A stretch of DNA of 64,000 nt from assembly GCA_963169745.1 (NCBI GenBank), contig CAUJCU010000002.1:186001-250000 (forward strand), written 5' to 3'. This document shows, one piece after another, positions 1 to 7,096 of this stretch; position 1 is the stretch's first letter, and every line of letters starts with the position of its first letter. The notes below the pieces were generated by a model. It was not told the origin of the DNA, did not search any database, and saw nothing but the letters and a program-made list of their open reading frames with translations. The position numbers were made by a program, and so were the translations under genes. The DNA comes from Bacteroidota bacterium. Its GTDB lineage: Bacteria > Bacteroidota > Bacteroidia > UBA4408.

Positions 1-102
1 GTCATATTCGGAATACAAAGTGTTATGGCCATTAAAATTGAATGTGGCTTCATCGGCTATAATCAGTTTCTTTTGCTCAAAGTAAATCGTGTAGTGTACC
101 AT
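1..102 (-). CDS. Partial N-terminus, probable Nudix hydrolase
   Basis: An open frame reads leftward from an ATG at 100-102 and runs off the left edge, so only about 34 residues are visible (starting MVHYTIYFEQKK). It is divergent from pyrE. In many Flavobacteriia a Nudix hydrolase with a similarly short beta-strand opening sits divergently beside pyrE, which is why I suggest that identity. The Nudix box itself lies outside the window, so the product is inferred from context and from the look of the first residues only. Confidence 0.45.
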   Translation of the reverse strand, partial: MVHYTIYFEQKKLIIADEATFNFNGHNTLYSEYD

Positions 103-147
103 TGTTTTGATTAAGAGCAAAATTAGTAAAATTTACTATGTAACACA

Positions 148-176
148 TTTGTTTTACAAAAATTTATGTAGGTTTG
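148..176 (+). promoter_or_regulatory. Promoter of pyrE, Bacteroidota type
   Basis: A TTTG at 148-151 is followed after 17 bp by TAGGTTTG at 169-176, matching the -33/-7 pair used by the Bacteroidota primary sigma factor. The -7 box ends only 4 nt before the pyrE ATG at 181, so transcription should start at or within a base or two of the start codon. That implies a leaderless or nearly leaderless mRNA. Confidence 0.6.
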
Positions 177-180
177 AGGC

Positions 181-822
181 ATGGTTTTCGATTCAAAAAT
201 AGCCGAACAAGCAGCTCAATATTTACTGGAAATTAGAGCTGTTAAATTACAGCCACATCAGCCTTTTACTTGGGCATCAGGATGGAAAAGCCCTGTATAT
301 TGCGACAATCGGGTTTCTTTATCTTATCCGCATATCCGTCAATTTTTTGCTGAAAGTTTTGCCTCACTAACCCAAAAGCATTATTCTGAAGCAACACTTG
401 TTGCCGGAGTTGCCACAGGAGCAATTGCACACGGTGTTTTAGTAGCCGAACAATTACAGCTTCCTTTTGCATACATACGGTCATCAGCTAAAGGACACGG
501 TCTTGAAAACTTAATTGAAGGCAAAATTGATGCCGGTGATAAAGTGTTGGTTATTGAAGATCTAATTAGTACCGGAATGAGTAGCCTTAAGGCTGTTCAA
601 GCTCTTGAAGAAAAGAAAATACACGTTTTGGGAATGGCTGCCATTTTTACCTATAATTTTGAAAAAGCACAACTTGCTTTTGAAGAAAAGAGATGTTCAT
701 TAATTACCTTAACAGATTACAGCTTTCTTATTAATACAGCCTTAAAAACCGGTTATATCAATGCTGCTGATGTGGACTCCTTAAACCAATGGCGTATGAA
801 TCCTGCCGAGTGGGGAAAATAA
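181..822 (+). CDS. pyrE: Orotate phosphoribosyltransferase
   Basis: Catalyses transfer of the phosphoribosyl group from PRPP to orotate, giving OMP, the fifth step of de novo pyrimidine synthesis in the cytoplasm. At 213 residues it has the usual family length. The PRPP-binding signature VLVIEDLISTGMSS lies at residues 122-135, and the flexible catalytic loop (RSSAKGHGLENLIEG region, residues 100-114) precedes it. The ATG at 181 is preferred because the promoter -7 box ends just upstream. The next gene, an SRPBCC protein, begins 31 nt downstream and is probably co-transcribed, an arrangement also common in Flavobacteriia. No anomaly is seen. Confidence 0.95.
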   Translation: MVFDSKIAEQAAQYLLEIRAVKLQPHQPFTWASGWKSPVYCDNRVSLSYPHIRQFFAESFASLTQKHYSEATLVAGVATGAIAHGVLVAEQLQLPFAYIRSSAKGHGLENLIEGKIDAGDKVLVIEDLISTGMSSLKAVQALEEKKIHVLGMAAIFTYNFEKAQLAFEEKRCSLITLTDYSFLINTALKTGYINAADVDSLNQWRMNPAEWGK

Positions 823-853
823 TAAACTTTATATACTTATACTATAAATCATT

Positions 854-1267
854 ATGAGTCAAACCAAACTTCAATCATCACAAGTTGAGCTACACCAATC
901 AAGCGAGCGTATTTATGATTTTTTATGCAATTTGAATAACTTTCAAAAATTAATGCCTCCTGAAATAAGTGATTGGAATAGCACAGAAACAGAGTGCTCC
1001 TTTACCTTAAAAGGGATGCCAACTATTGGTTTTATCTTATTTGAGAAAACACCGGTAAGTACCATTGTATATAAAGCAACCGGAAAAGTACCCAGTGATA
1101 TTTACTTAAGAGTGGCCTTGGAATCTGCTGCAGATAATGCATGTAAAGCCCAACTATTCTTGGAAGCAGAGCTTAATCCAATGCTAAAAATGATGGTAGA
1201 AAAACCACTTACAAAATTACTGGAAGTACTGGCAGCTAACCTTTCTAAGCTAAATCCTGAGGCATAA
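854..1267 (+). CDS. SRPBCC (START-like) family protein
   Basis: A 137-residue protein with the small-ligand-binding SRPBCC/polyketide-cyclase fold: an N-terminal strand rich in Gln/Ser, the segment SSERIYDFLCNLNNFQKLMP typical of the first helix pair, central beta strands, and a long C-terminal helix (PLTKLLEVLAANLSKL). The family binds hydrophobic ligands in a deep cavity; no catalytic residues can be named and the ligand is unknown. It lies 31 nt after pyrE on the same strand, so probably shares its transcript. Conserved pyrE linkage in Bacteroidota suggests a housekeeping role, but this is inference. Confidence 0.8.
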   Translation: MSQTKLQSSQVELHQSSERIYDFLCNLNNFQKLMPPEISDWNSTETECSFTLKGMPTIGFILFEKTPVSTIVYKATGKVPSDIYLRVALESAADNACKAQLFLEAELNPMLKMMVEKPLTKLLEVLAANLSKLNPEA

Positions 1268-1326
1268 GTTTCTTGTCTTTGGTCTATTCGGCAATCAAGG
1301 CTTTTTCTAAGTTGATAATTTAAGAC

Positions 1327-1334
1327 TAACTTTG
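1327..1334 (+). promoter_or_regulatory. -7 element before exosortase gene
   Basis: TAACTTTG matches TAnnTTTG and lies 24 nt before the ATG at 1359. No -33 TTTG is seen at the standard spacing. It would drive the exosortase-asd-PTPS transcript. Confidence 0.45.
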
Positions 1335-1358
1335 TAACTCAAACCTTTATACCCTATT

Positions 1359-1946
1359 ATGAGTACAAGTACTAACAAAGAAAAAACTTTATCTGAAATG
1401 GTTAAAAATCCTATGGTGCAGTTTATCATAAAAGCTGCTCTGGTTTATGCCCTGTGGGAAATTTTAAACTGGGTGCAGATGCATAATACTTCATTTGGTT
1501 CGGTGTGGATGACTTTACATAATGGTGTACGTGATAATATTGTAGTGGTTAGTTCATGGGTATTACGAACTTTACAGTATGACTTAATTCAATATGATAG
1601 TGTATTAATTATAAAAGGATCAGCAGGAGTTGATGTAGGGCCGGCTTGTGTGGGTTTTGGACTTTTGTTTGGCTTTGCAGGATTAATAATTAGCTATCAA
1701 GGTTCATGGAAATCAAAATTATGGTTTATTCCATTAGGATGGTTAGGCATTCATACTATTAATATTATTCGTATAGTTGTTTTAGCAATTATTTCTCATA
1801 TCAATAACGATTGGGTTGATTTCAATCACAAATATGTTTTTAACACCATAATTTACATTTTTATTTTTTTAATGTGGATGTGGTGGGTACGGTTTGTTGA
1901 GAATCAAGAAAAAAAGGACAGCTTGGTTCAACAAAAAAATAATTAA
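1359..1946 (+). CDS. Exosortase/archaeosortase family protein
   Basis: A polytopic membrane protein of 195 residues with several hydrophobic segments (roughly residues 17-40, 60-80, 96-115, 121-145, 161-182). The three hallmark residues of the exosortase family are present in order: Cys97 in the motif GPACVGFG, Arg138 in HTINIIRIV, and His157 in FNHKYVF. The family is believed to act as a membrane transpeptidase that cleaves a C-terminal PEP-CTERM-like tail and attaches the protein to an exopolysaccharide or lipid. I cannot assign the Bacteroidota subtype (XrtF, XrtX, XrtY or other) from the sequence alone. No recognisable partner or target is adjacent. asd starts 3 nt after its stop, so the two are probably co-transcribed. 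A short charged tail ends the protein. Confidence 0.85.
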   Translation: MSTSTNKEKTLSEMVKNPMVQFIIKAALVYALWEILNWVQMHNTSFGSVWMTLHNGVRDNIVVVSSWVLRTLQYDLIQYDSVLIIKGSAGVDVGPACVGFGLLFGFAGLIISYQGSWKSKLWFIPLGWLGIHTINIIRIVVLAIISHINNDWVDFNHKYVFNTIIYIFIFLMWMWWVRFVENQEKKDSLVQQKNN

Positions 1947-1949
1947 ATT

Positions 1950-2948
1950 ATGAAAGTAGCTGTTATTGGAGCCACCGGTTTGGTTGGCAACAAAATGATA
2001 CAAGTTCTTGAAGAACGAAATTTTCCGGTAACTGAATTAATACCTGTAGCTTCTGAGAAGAGCGTAGGAAAGATGATTTCATTTAAAGGAAAAAAATATC
2101 GAATACAGTCCATGCATGAGGCTATAGAAAGCACACCCGATATTGCTTTATTCTCAGCCGGAGGCAGTGTATCAATTGAATATGCTGAAAAATTTGCAGC
2201 ACGCGGAACTGTCGTTATTGATAATTCTTCTGCTTGGCGCATGCATAATCATATTAAGTTAATCGTTCCTGAAGTCAATGGAAATATCCTAACTCCACAG
2301 GATAAGATAATAGCCAATCCTAATTGCAGCACCATACAAATGGTTATGGTATTAAGCCCCTTACACCAACACTATCAAATAAAAAGAGTTGTTGTATCTA
2401 CTTATCAATCTGTAACCGGAACCGGAGCTCAGGCAGTAAAACAGCTTATGGAAGAGCGCAGCGGAAAACAAGTTACTCAAAGAGCTTACCCATACCCAAT
2501 TGATTTGAATGTAATTCCACAAATAGATATTTTTTTGGAAAACGAATACACCAAAGAAGAAATGAAAATGGTAAACGAAACCAAAAAAATATTACAAGAT
2601 GAAAATCTAAAGATAACAGCAACAGCGGTTCGAATTCCTGTTATTGGAGGTCACTCAGAAAGTGTTAATATAGAATTTGAGAAGCCTTTTGATTTAACTG
2701 AGTTGCGAGATTTATTATACCATACACCGGGAGTTACCATACATGATAATAAAGAGGAAAAAAGTTATCCTATGCCCTTAAATGCACATGAAAAAGATGA
2801 CGTATTTGTAGGCCGTATAAGGCGTGACGACACTTTAAATAATGGTTTAAATCTTTGGATTGTTGCCGACAATTTACGAAAAGGGGCAGCCACCAATGCT
2901 ATTCAAATAGCAGAATTGTTATTACAAAAAAAATTTATTAAACATTGA
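1950..2948 (+). CDS. asd: Aspartate-semialdehyde dehydrogenase
   Basis: Reduces aspartyl phosphate to aspartate semialdehyde with NADPH, feeding lysine, diaminopimelate, threonine and methionine synthesis. The N-terminal Rossmann motif GATGLVG is at residues 7-13. The nucleophilic cysteine is Cys126 in ANPNCSTIQ, and the catalytic His lies in IGGHSESVNIE in the second half. The 332-residue length fits the family. The gene follows the exosortase gene by 3 nt and precedes a PTPS-like gene by 12 nt, so the three form a tight rightward group. Nothing functional obviously links asd to the exosortase. Confidence 0.95.
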   Translation: MKVAVIGATGLVGNKMIQVLEERNFPVTELIPVASEKSVGKMISFKGKKYRIQSMHEAIESTPDIALFSAGGSVSIEYAEKFAARGTVVIDNSSAWRMHNHIKLIVPEVNGNILTPQDKIIANPNCSTIQMVMVLSPLHQHYQIKRVVVSTYQSVTGTGAQAVKQLMEERSGKQVTQRAYPYPIDLNVIPQIDIFLENEYTKEEMKMVNETKKILQDENLKITATAVRIPVIGGHSESVNIEFEKPFDLTELRDLLYHTPGVTIHDNKEEKSYPMPLNAHEKDDVFVGRIRRDDTLNNGLNLWIVADNLRKGAATNAIQIAELLLQKKFIKH

Positions 2949-2960
2949 TGATTGCGCAAT

Positions 2961-3377
2961 ATGAAAACAGCCGTTTATCGAAAATCATGGTTTAACTGTG
3001 CACATCGCTTGCACAATCAAAATTTAAGTGAACAAGAAAATCAAGATTTATTTGGCTTGTGTAATTTACCCAATTATCATGGTCACAACTATCAACTTAT
3101 TGTAAAAGTAGTAGGTTATGTTGATCCTATTTCGGGATATGTAATTGACATGAAAATATTAGCTCAATTGGTAAAAGAGCACATTGAAAAAAAGTTTGAT
3201 CACAAAAATCTGAATTTAGATACTCTTGAATTTAAAAATTTAAACCCTACGGCCGAAAATATAGCACGGGTTATTTACGAAATTCTTAGACCTAAAATAG
3301 ATGCTCGGTTAGAACTTGGAGTGCGACTTTACGAAACAGAAAGAAATTTTGTAGAGTATCCGGCTGAATTATTTTAA
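2961..3377 (+). CDS. 6-pyruvoyl-tetrahydropterin synthase / QueD family protein
   Basis: A 138-residue T-fold enzyme acting on 7,8-dihydroneopterin triphosphate. Zinc ligands are visible as the His of FNCAHRLHN near residue 14 and the two His of HGHNY. The catalytic Cys lies in LFGLCNLPNYHGHNY. FDHKNLNL and the anchoring Glu in LYETERN follow. The long loop before the Cys (LSEQENQDLFGLCN) resembles animal PTPS more than E. coli QueD, so the product may be a tetrahydrobiopterin precursor or the queuosine intermediate 6-carboxytetrahydropterin. The ATG at 2961 is preferred to an in-frame TTG nine bases upstream because it gives the family's usual opening. It ends the group that begins with the exosortase. 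Confidence 0.85.
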   Translation: MKTAVYRKSWFNCAHRLHNQNLSEQENQDLFGLCNLPNYHGHNYQLIVKVVGYVDPISGYVIDMKILAQLVKEHIEKKFDHKNLNLDTLEFKNLNPTAENIARVIYEILRPKIDARLELGVRLYETERNFVEYPAELF

Positions 3378-3422
3378 TAATTAACAGACTGGGGATAGTT
3401 GTGTCTATTTCCACAAAAAAAT

Positions 3423-4748
3423 TTACATTGCTTTAAGTATTTCAGCTAACTTTTGAGCTTGAATTTTTCTGGAATACACCTCTGTTCCTGTTGAATAGCA
3501 TGCAATATGACCTGATTGGCAAAACTCCTGCCATAAAGAATCAAAAACTACTTTCAAATGTTGTTTGTCTTTAACTACAATACCCCCTTTGGTATCTTCT
3601 ATAAGTTGTGCCTGAATGCGCTGACTGTAACCTTTAATAACTCCAACATTGTAAAAATTATCTTTTAAATACTCTGCCTCAGGATCGTTTTCAAAACAAA
3701 GCAGAATTTTTCTTTTTAATCCCAGGTAATCATAAATTTTTGTTCCCATAAAAGAATAATAGTTAAAAAGCAGCAGTACATTGCTTTGACTTAATATAGG
3801 GAGTAGTGCACTGTTAACAATTTTGGGGTGTATAATCACCCATTTTTGAATTTCAGGTAAATCATTAAGTACATAAGATTCTATTTCATTTGAATTATTG
3901 ATTCCATATAAATGAATTTCAACTTTATGCTCGGGATTTGCTTTTGTCCATTCACTGAAAACGAGTAAAAAAATCTTCCAAGGATGCCACTGATAAACCG
4001 TTCCCACAAATGATATGCGCAATTTATCTGAAGCTTGAGGTAAGCCGCTAACCTGATCAATTACTTCCGGATCATACCCGTTGCATACGATATGAAAAGG
4101 GGTTTGAGGCCTAGTTAACTGAGCTATTTGTAGTTGAAAAAATTCAGAAACAGTTGAAATAGCTGTAACGGTTTTTAGCACTCTCTTTTCAAAGAATGGA
4201 TTCGTATAACGGAAAATAGATTTTTGACGTCCTTTATTTTGTGACCAGGGGTCTCTGTAGTCTGCTATCCAAGGAATATTAAATTCCTTGCTTAAAAGTG
4301 AAGCATAATAATGCATTACAAATGGCTCACCTGTTGCTAATATAGTATCTACTTTGTTTTTTTTTAAATACTCTTTTCCGGCTTTGTATATCGTACTTTT
4401 AGGTCCAACAGGAAACATAAATTGCCTAATCTCATCCAGTAAAGTAAAAATTTTTCGTATCCCAATAAACCGCTTATCTCCGTATTTTAACATCAGTCTA
4501 TTACTCAATGAAGGAAAATAAGGGGCCCGAATTACAGTTGCATTTTCACTTTTTTCAATAATAGTTTGATTGGTTAACCCGGCTTCAATATAGTCCAGTG
4601 CACTCTCATGCTTATTGTCCCATTGTCGGGTAACAATAATAGGGTCAACTCCAAATTCATGCAAATACTTATACCAGCTAAATGGACGTAAGGCCCCAAC
4701 AGATACATAGGGCGGGAAATCATAAGCCAATATTAATACTTTCTTCAC
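3423..4748 (-). CDS. Glycosyltransferase, GT4-like
   Basis: A 441-residue GT-B glycosyltransferase. The N-terminal half opens with a hydrophobic strand followed by DFPPYVSVGALRPFSWYKY, typical of nucleotide-sugar transferases that act on surface polysaccharides. ADYRDPWSQN near residue 167 and AISTVSEFF are characteristic of the interdomain part. The donor-binding C-terminal domain carries LRISFVGTVYQWHPWK and GTKIYDYLGLKRKILL. Donor and acceptor cannot be told. It stands alone, convergent with the preceding gene, so it is probably a single-gene unit for envelope polysaccharide or glycan synthesis. Confidence 0.8.
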   Translation of the reverse strand: MKKVLILAYDFPPYVSVGALRPFSWYKYLHEFGVDPIIVTRQWDNKHESALDYIEAGLTNQTIIEKSENATVIRAPYFPSLSNRLMLKYGDKRFIGIRKIFTLLDEIRQFMFPVGPKSTIYKAGKEYLKKNKVDTILATGEPFVMHYYASLLSKEFNIPWIADYRDPWSQNKGRQKSIFRYTNPFFEKRVLKTVTAISTVSEFFQLQIAQLTRPQTPFHIVCNGYDPEVIDQVSGLPQASDKLRISFVGTVYQWHPWKIFLLVFSEWTKANPEHKVEIHLYGINNSNEIESYVLNDLPEIQKWVIIHPKIVNSALLPILSQSNVLLLFNYYSFMGTKIYDYLGLKRKILLCFENDPEAEYLKDNFYNVGVIKGYSQRIQAQLIEDTKGGIVVKDKQHLKVVFDSLWQEFCQSGHIACYSTGTEVYSRKIQAQKLAEILKAM

Positions 4749-4945
4749 TTTAGCAGAAATATAATTTAAGTATTTTGATATTAAAGAGAGGGCTAAATTA
4801 GTTTATTAAAATAAATTGCAAAAAAGTAAAATGTTATTTTAGATACATTTTTCTATAAAATCTATGAGTAGCTTGGCCTCTTATAGTGTTTTCTAAATAT
4901 CATTGATGTTCAAAAAAAAAGCAACTAATTAATTTATTAAATAAA

Positions 4946-4953
4946 TACTTTTG
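4946..4953 (+). promoter_or_regulatory. -7 element immediately before the WbqC gene
   Basis: TACTTTTG ends 5 nt before the GTG start at 4959, so the expected transcription start coincides with the start codon. No clear -33 box is visible. Confidence 0.45.
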
Positions 4954-4958
4954 TATTT

Positions 4959-5558
4959 GTGAATAGTATATTTAGTACTGCATACGCAGCGCCCATAGGT
5001 TATTTTCAAGCATTTATTCAAAGTGATGATTGTTTCGTTGAAATACATGAAAACTTTGTAAAACAAACAATAAGAAACCGTTGTAGAATTGCCACTTCAA
5101 ACGGAATACAGAATTTAATTATTCCCATTAGCGGCTCAAAAAGCCACATTCCTATATCTGATATAAAAATTTGTTATAAAACAAATTGGCAAAGGCAACA
5201 CATAAAAGCATTGGAAACAGCTTATAAGTCATCTCCCTTTTTTGAATATTATGCTGATGAATTGGCATTATTATATACTTCTCAACCCCATTTTTTATGT
5301 GATTGGAATATGCTTGTGCACAATCAATTAATAAAATGGTTAGGCTTAAAAAAAGAGTTTTCAAAAACGAAACACTTTGAAAAAGTTGTACCCTTTACAA
5401 ACGATTTACGTAATTATTCCCAAATTCAAAACAAGCACATTTTGTACTATCAGGTATTTGAAACGCGAACCGGATTTTTACACGATTTAAGTATTTATGA
5501 TTTATTATTTAATTGTGGAAATACAGCTTTGAGCCTAATTTTAGAAAATAAAAATTAA
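4959..5558 (+). CDS. WbqC family protein
   Basis: A 199-residue WbqC-like protein. The family signature near the N-terminus, TAYAAPIGYFQAF, is followed by a segment on binding of a first substrate (ENFVKQTIRNRCRIAT), then PISGSKSHIPISDI and WQRQHIKALETAYKSSPFFEYY, all typical of the family. WbqC-like proteins are linked to O-antigen or glycan assembly, with the reaction poorly defined. The GTG at 4959 is the best start because the conserved opening follows directly; there is no ATG before it in frame. The 3' end overlaps the convergent ppx/gppA gene by 4 nt. Confidence 0.85.
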   Translation: MNSIFSTAYAAPIGYFQAFIQSDDCFVEIHENFVKQTIRNRCRIATSNGIQNLIIPISGSKSHIPISDIKICYKTNWQRQHIKALETAYKSSPFFEYYADELALLYTSQPHFLCDWNMLVHNQLIKWLGLKKEFSKTKHFEKVVPFTNDLRNYSQIQNKHILYYQVFETRTGFLHDLSIYDLLFNCGNTALSLILENKN

Positions 5559-6472
5559 TCAAACTCAGCAGTAATTTCTGAAGTTTTATTTTGGTTTAAA
5601 AAATCTTGATACAATAAATGGACAATACCATCAGACAAGCCAATTTGAGGCACTTGTAATTTATCTATACGCGCCTCTCTCATGATGAATAGAAATATTT
5701 CGGTTGCCGGAATAATAACATCAGCTCTATCGGGATTTAAGCCAAGTATAGTTACTCTTTCATGATAGTTAAAAGTATTCAGATGAGCCTGTATTTCTTT
5801 TAGTTTTTGAAATGAAATCTGACGGTCATCTTTTTTCTTAGTCATATTAATAATCTTATTGATATTACCTCCTGAACCTATACCGCCTAATCGTGTAATA
5901 TTAGCAGTAATTTTATTAAGCCAATCCTTCATGTCGTTCCAGGTCTGTTTACTAACTCCGTTTTGCAATAGTCTTATTGTTCCTATATTAAACGAGTTTG
6001 AGTGTACTGCATTTCCTTTATGAAACAAGGTAAGCTCTGTACTTCCGCCACCAACATCAATATATAAATAGGTTTGCTGATCTTTCATTTTTTCGGCAGT
6101 ATGGTTGGCGTAAATTATTTCAGCTTCTTTTTTTCCATTAATAATTTCTAAATGAATTCCAGATTCTACAAAAATTCTTTTTATAATACTATCAGCATTT
6201 ATTGCTTCACGCATAGCCGATGTAGCACAGGCTCTATAAGAAATAACATCGTGTACAGCAATTAAATTTTTAAAAGCAATCATGGTATAAACCAGTTTGT
6301 CTTCTTTATTTTTAGTTATATATTTATCGCTGAAAGCATCTTCACCTAAGCGCAGAGGAACACGTATAAGACTTACTTTTTTAAAAACAATTTCTCGGCT
6401 AGGAGTTTCAAGCACATTACTAAATAATAATCTGACAGCATTAGAGCCTACATCAACAGCAGCAAATTTCAT
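5555..6472 (-). CDS. Ppx/GppA phosphatase family protein
   Basis: A 305-residue member of the actin-like ATPase superfamily that hydrolyses polyphosphate or pppGpp. The phosphate-1 motif AAVDVGSNAVRLL is at residues 4-16, the phosphate-2 motif YIDVGGGSTELTLF lies in the middle, and GGIGSGGNINKI and LGLNPDRADVIIPA follow. It lacks the C-terminal HD-like domain of long E. coli Ppx, as is common for the short Bacteroidota form. Whether it degrades polyphosphate or alarmone cannot be told. Its stop overlaps the WbqC stop from the opposite strand. Confidence 0.9.
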   Translation of the reverse strand: MKFAAVDVGSNAVRLLFSNVLETPSREIVFKKVSLIRVPLRLGEDAFSDKYITKNKEDKLVYTMIAFKNLIAVHDVISYRACATSAMREAINADSIIKRIFVESGIHLEIINGKKEAEIIYANHTAEKMKDQQTYLYIDVGGGSTELTLFHKGNAVHSNSFNIGTIRLLQNGVSKQTWNDMKDWLNKITANITRLGGIGSGGNINKIINMTKKKDDRQISFQKLKEIQAHLNTFNYHERVTILGLNPDRADVIIPATEIFLFIMREARIDKLQVPQIGLSDGIVHLLYQDFLNQNKTSEITAEFD

Positions 6473-6686
6473 AGTATCAATTCTGTTTCAAGTAAAAGTA
6501 TTCTAAATTTATATACTCATAATTATATGTAACATAAGGGTGTTGCCGGTTTCTCAATTTCAATTTTTTAATTTATTAAAGTAATTTGAAAATCCTGAAC
6601 TTTCACTCTTTAGTACTGAAAATCTAAATAAAAGGTAGAACAAATATATTAAAATAGAAAAAGGTTCGTTTGATATTCCTACAATA

Positions 6687-7043
6687 TCAGTTTTCAGACT
6701 TTTCATTTTTGCGGCCGAGCGATTCAAACACCCCTGTAACAATAGATAAAATAATTCCAAATAAAAAGGCCCACCAAAAACCATTAACGTGAAATCCATC
6801 AACAATATAGGATGCAAATAGAATAAGAATAGCGTTGATAAATATGAGGAACAAGCCCAGAGTTAATACTGTAATAGGAATAGTTAGTATAATCATTATA
6901 GGTTTAAGAACCGCATTAAAAAAAGCTAAAGTGGCTGCCAAAACAATAGCTGTAAAAGCATTATCTATACTTACCCCTGGCAAAATGTAAGCCGTAACTA
7001 AAATAGCAAGTGCAGAAATAACAATTTTAAAAATAAAGTTCAT
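6687..7043 (-). CDS. Small membrane protein, DUF360 / 'phage holin family' type
   Basis: A 118-residue protein with four hydrophobic segments (about residues 5-24, 30-50, 55-80, 90-110). The segment FNAVLKPIMIILTIPITVLT between the second and third helices is characteristic of the DUF360 family, which databases often label phage holin superfamily IV. These proteins are chromosomal and widespread; the label does not imply a prophage. Function unknown. The gene is divergent from the S46 peptidase gene. Confidence 0.8.
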   Translation of the reverse strand: MNFIFKIVISALAILVTAYILPGVSIDNAFTAIVLAATLAFFNAVLKPIMIILTIPITVLTLGLFLIFINAILILFASYIVDGFHVNGFWWAFLFGIILSIVTGVFESLGRKNEKSEN

Positions 7044-7062
7044 ATTTGTAGTATTGATTTGT

Positions 7063-7070
7063 CAAATATA
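7063..7070 (-). promoter_or_regulatory. -7 element of the DUF360 gene
   Basis: Reading leftward the sequence is TATATTTG, 19 nt before the ATG at 7043. No -33 box at standard spacing is apparent. Confidence 0.45.
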
Positions 7071-7096
7071 ATAGTATTAAAACAAACCTTGATTTT

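Noticed and set aside
1943-2242. Leftward ORF of 99 residues
   Set aside because: Antisense shadow of asd.
6560-6817. Leftward ORF of 85 residues overlapping the DUF360 gene
   Set aside because: Different frame, no family resemblance, overlaps the end of a recognisable gene.
6687-7043. Possible prophage marker (label 'phage holin family')
   Set aside because: No other phage gene is near. The DUF360 family is chromosomal in many bacteria.
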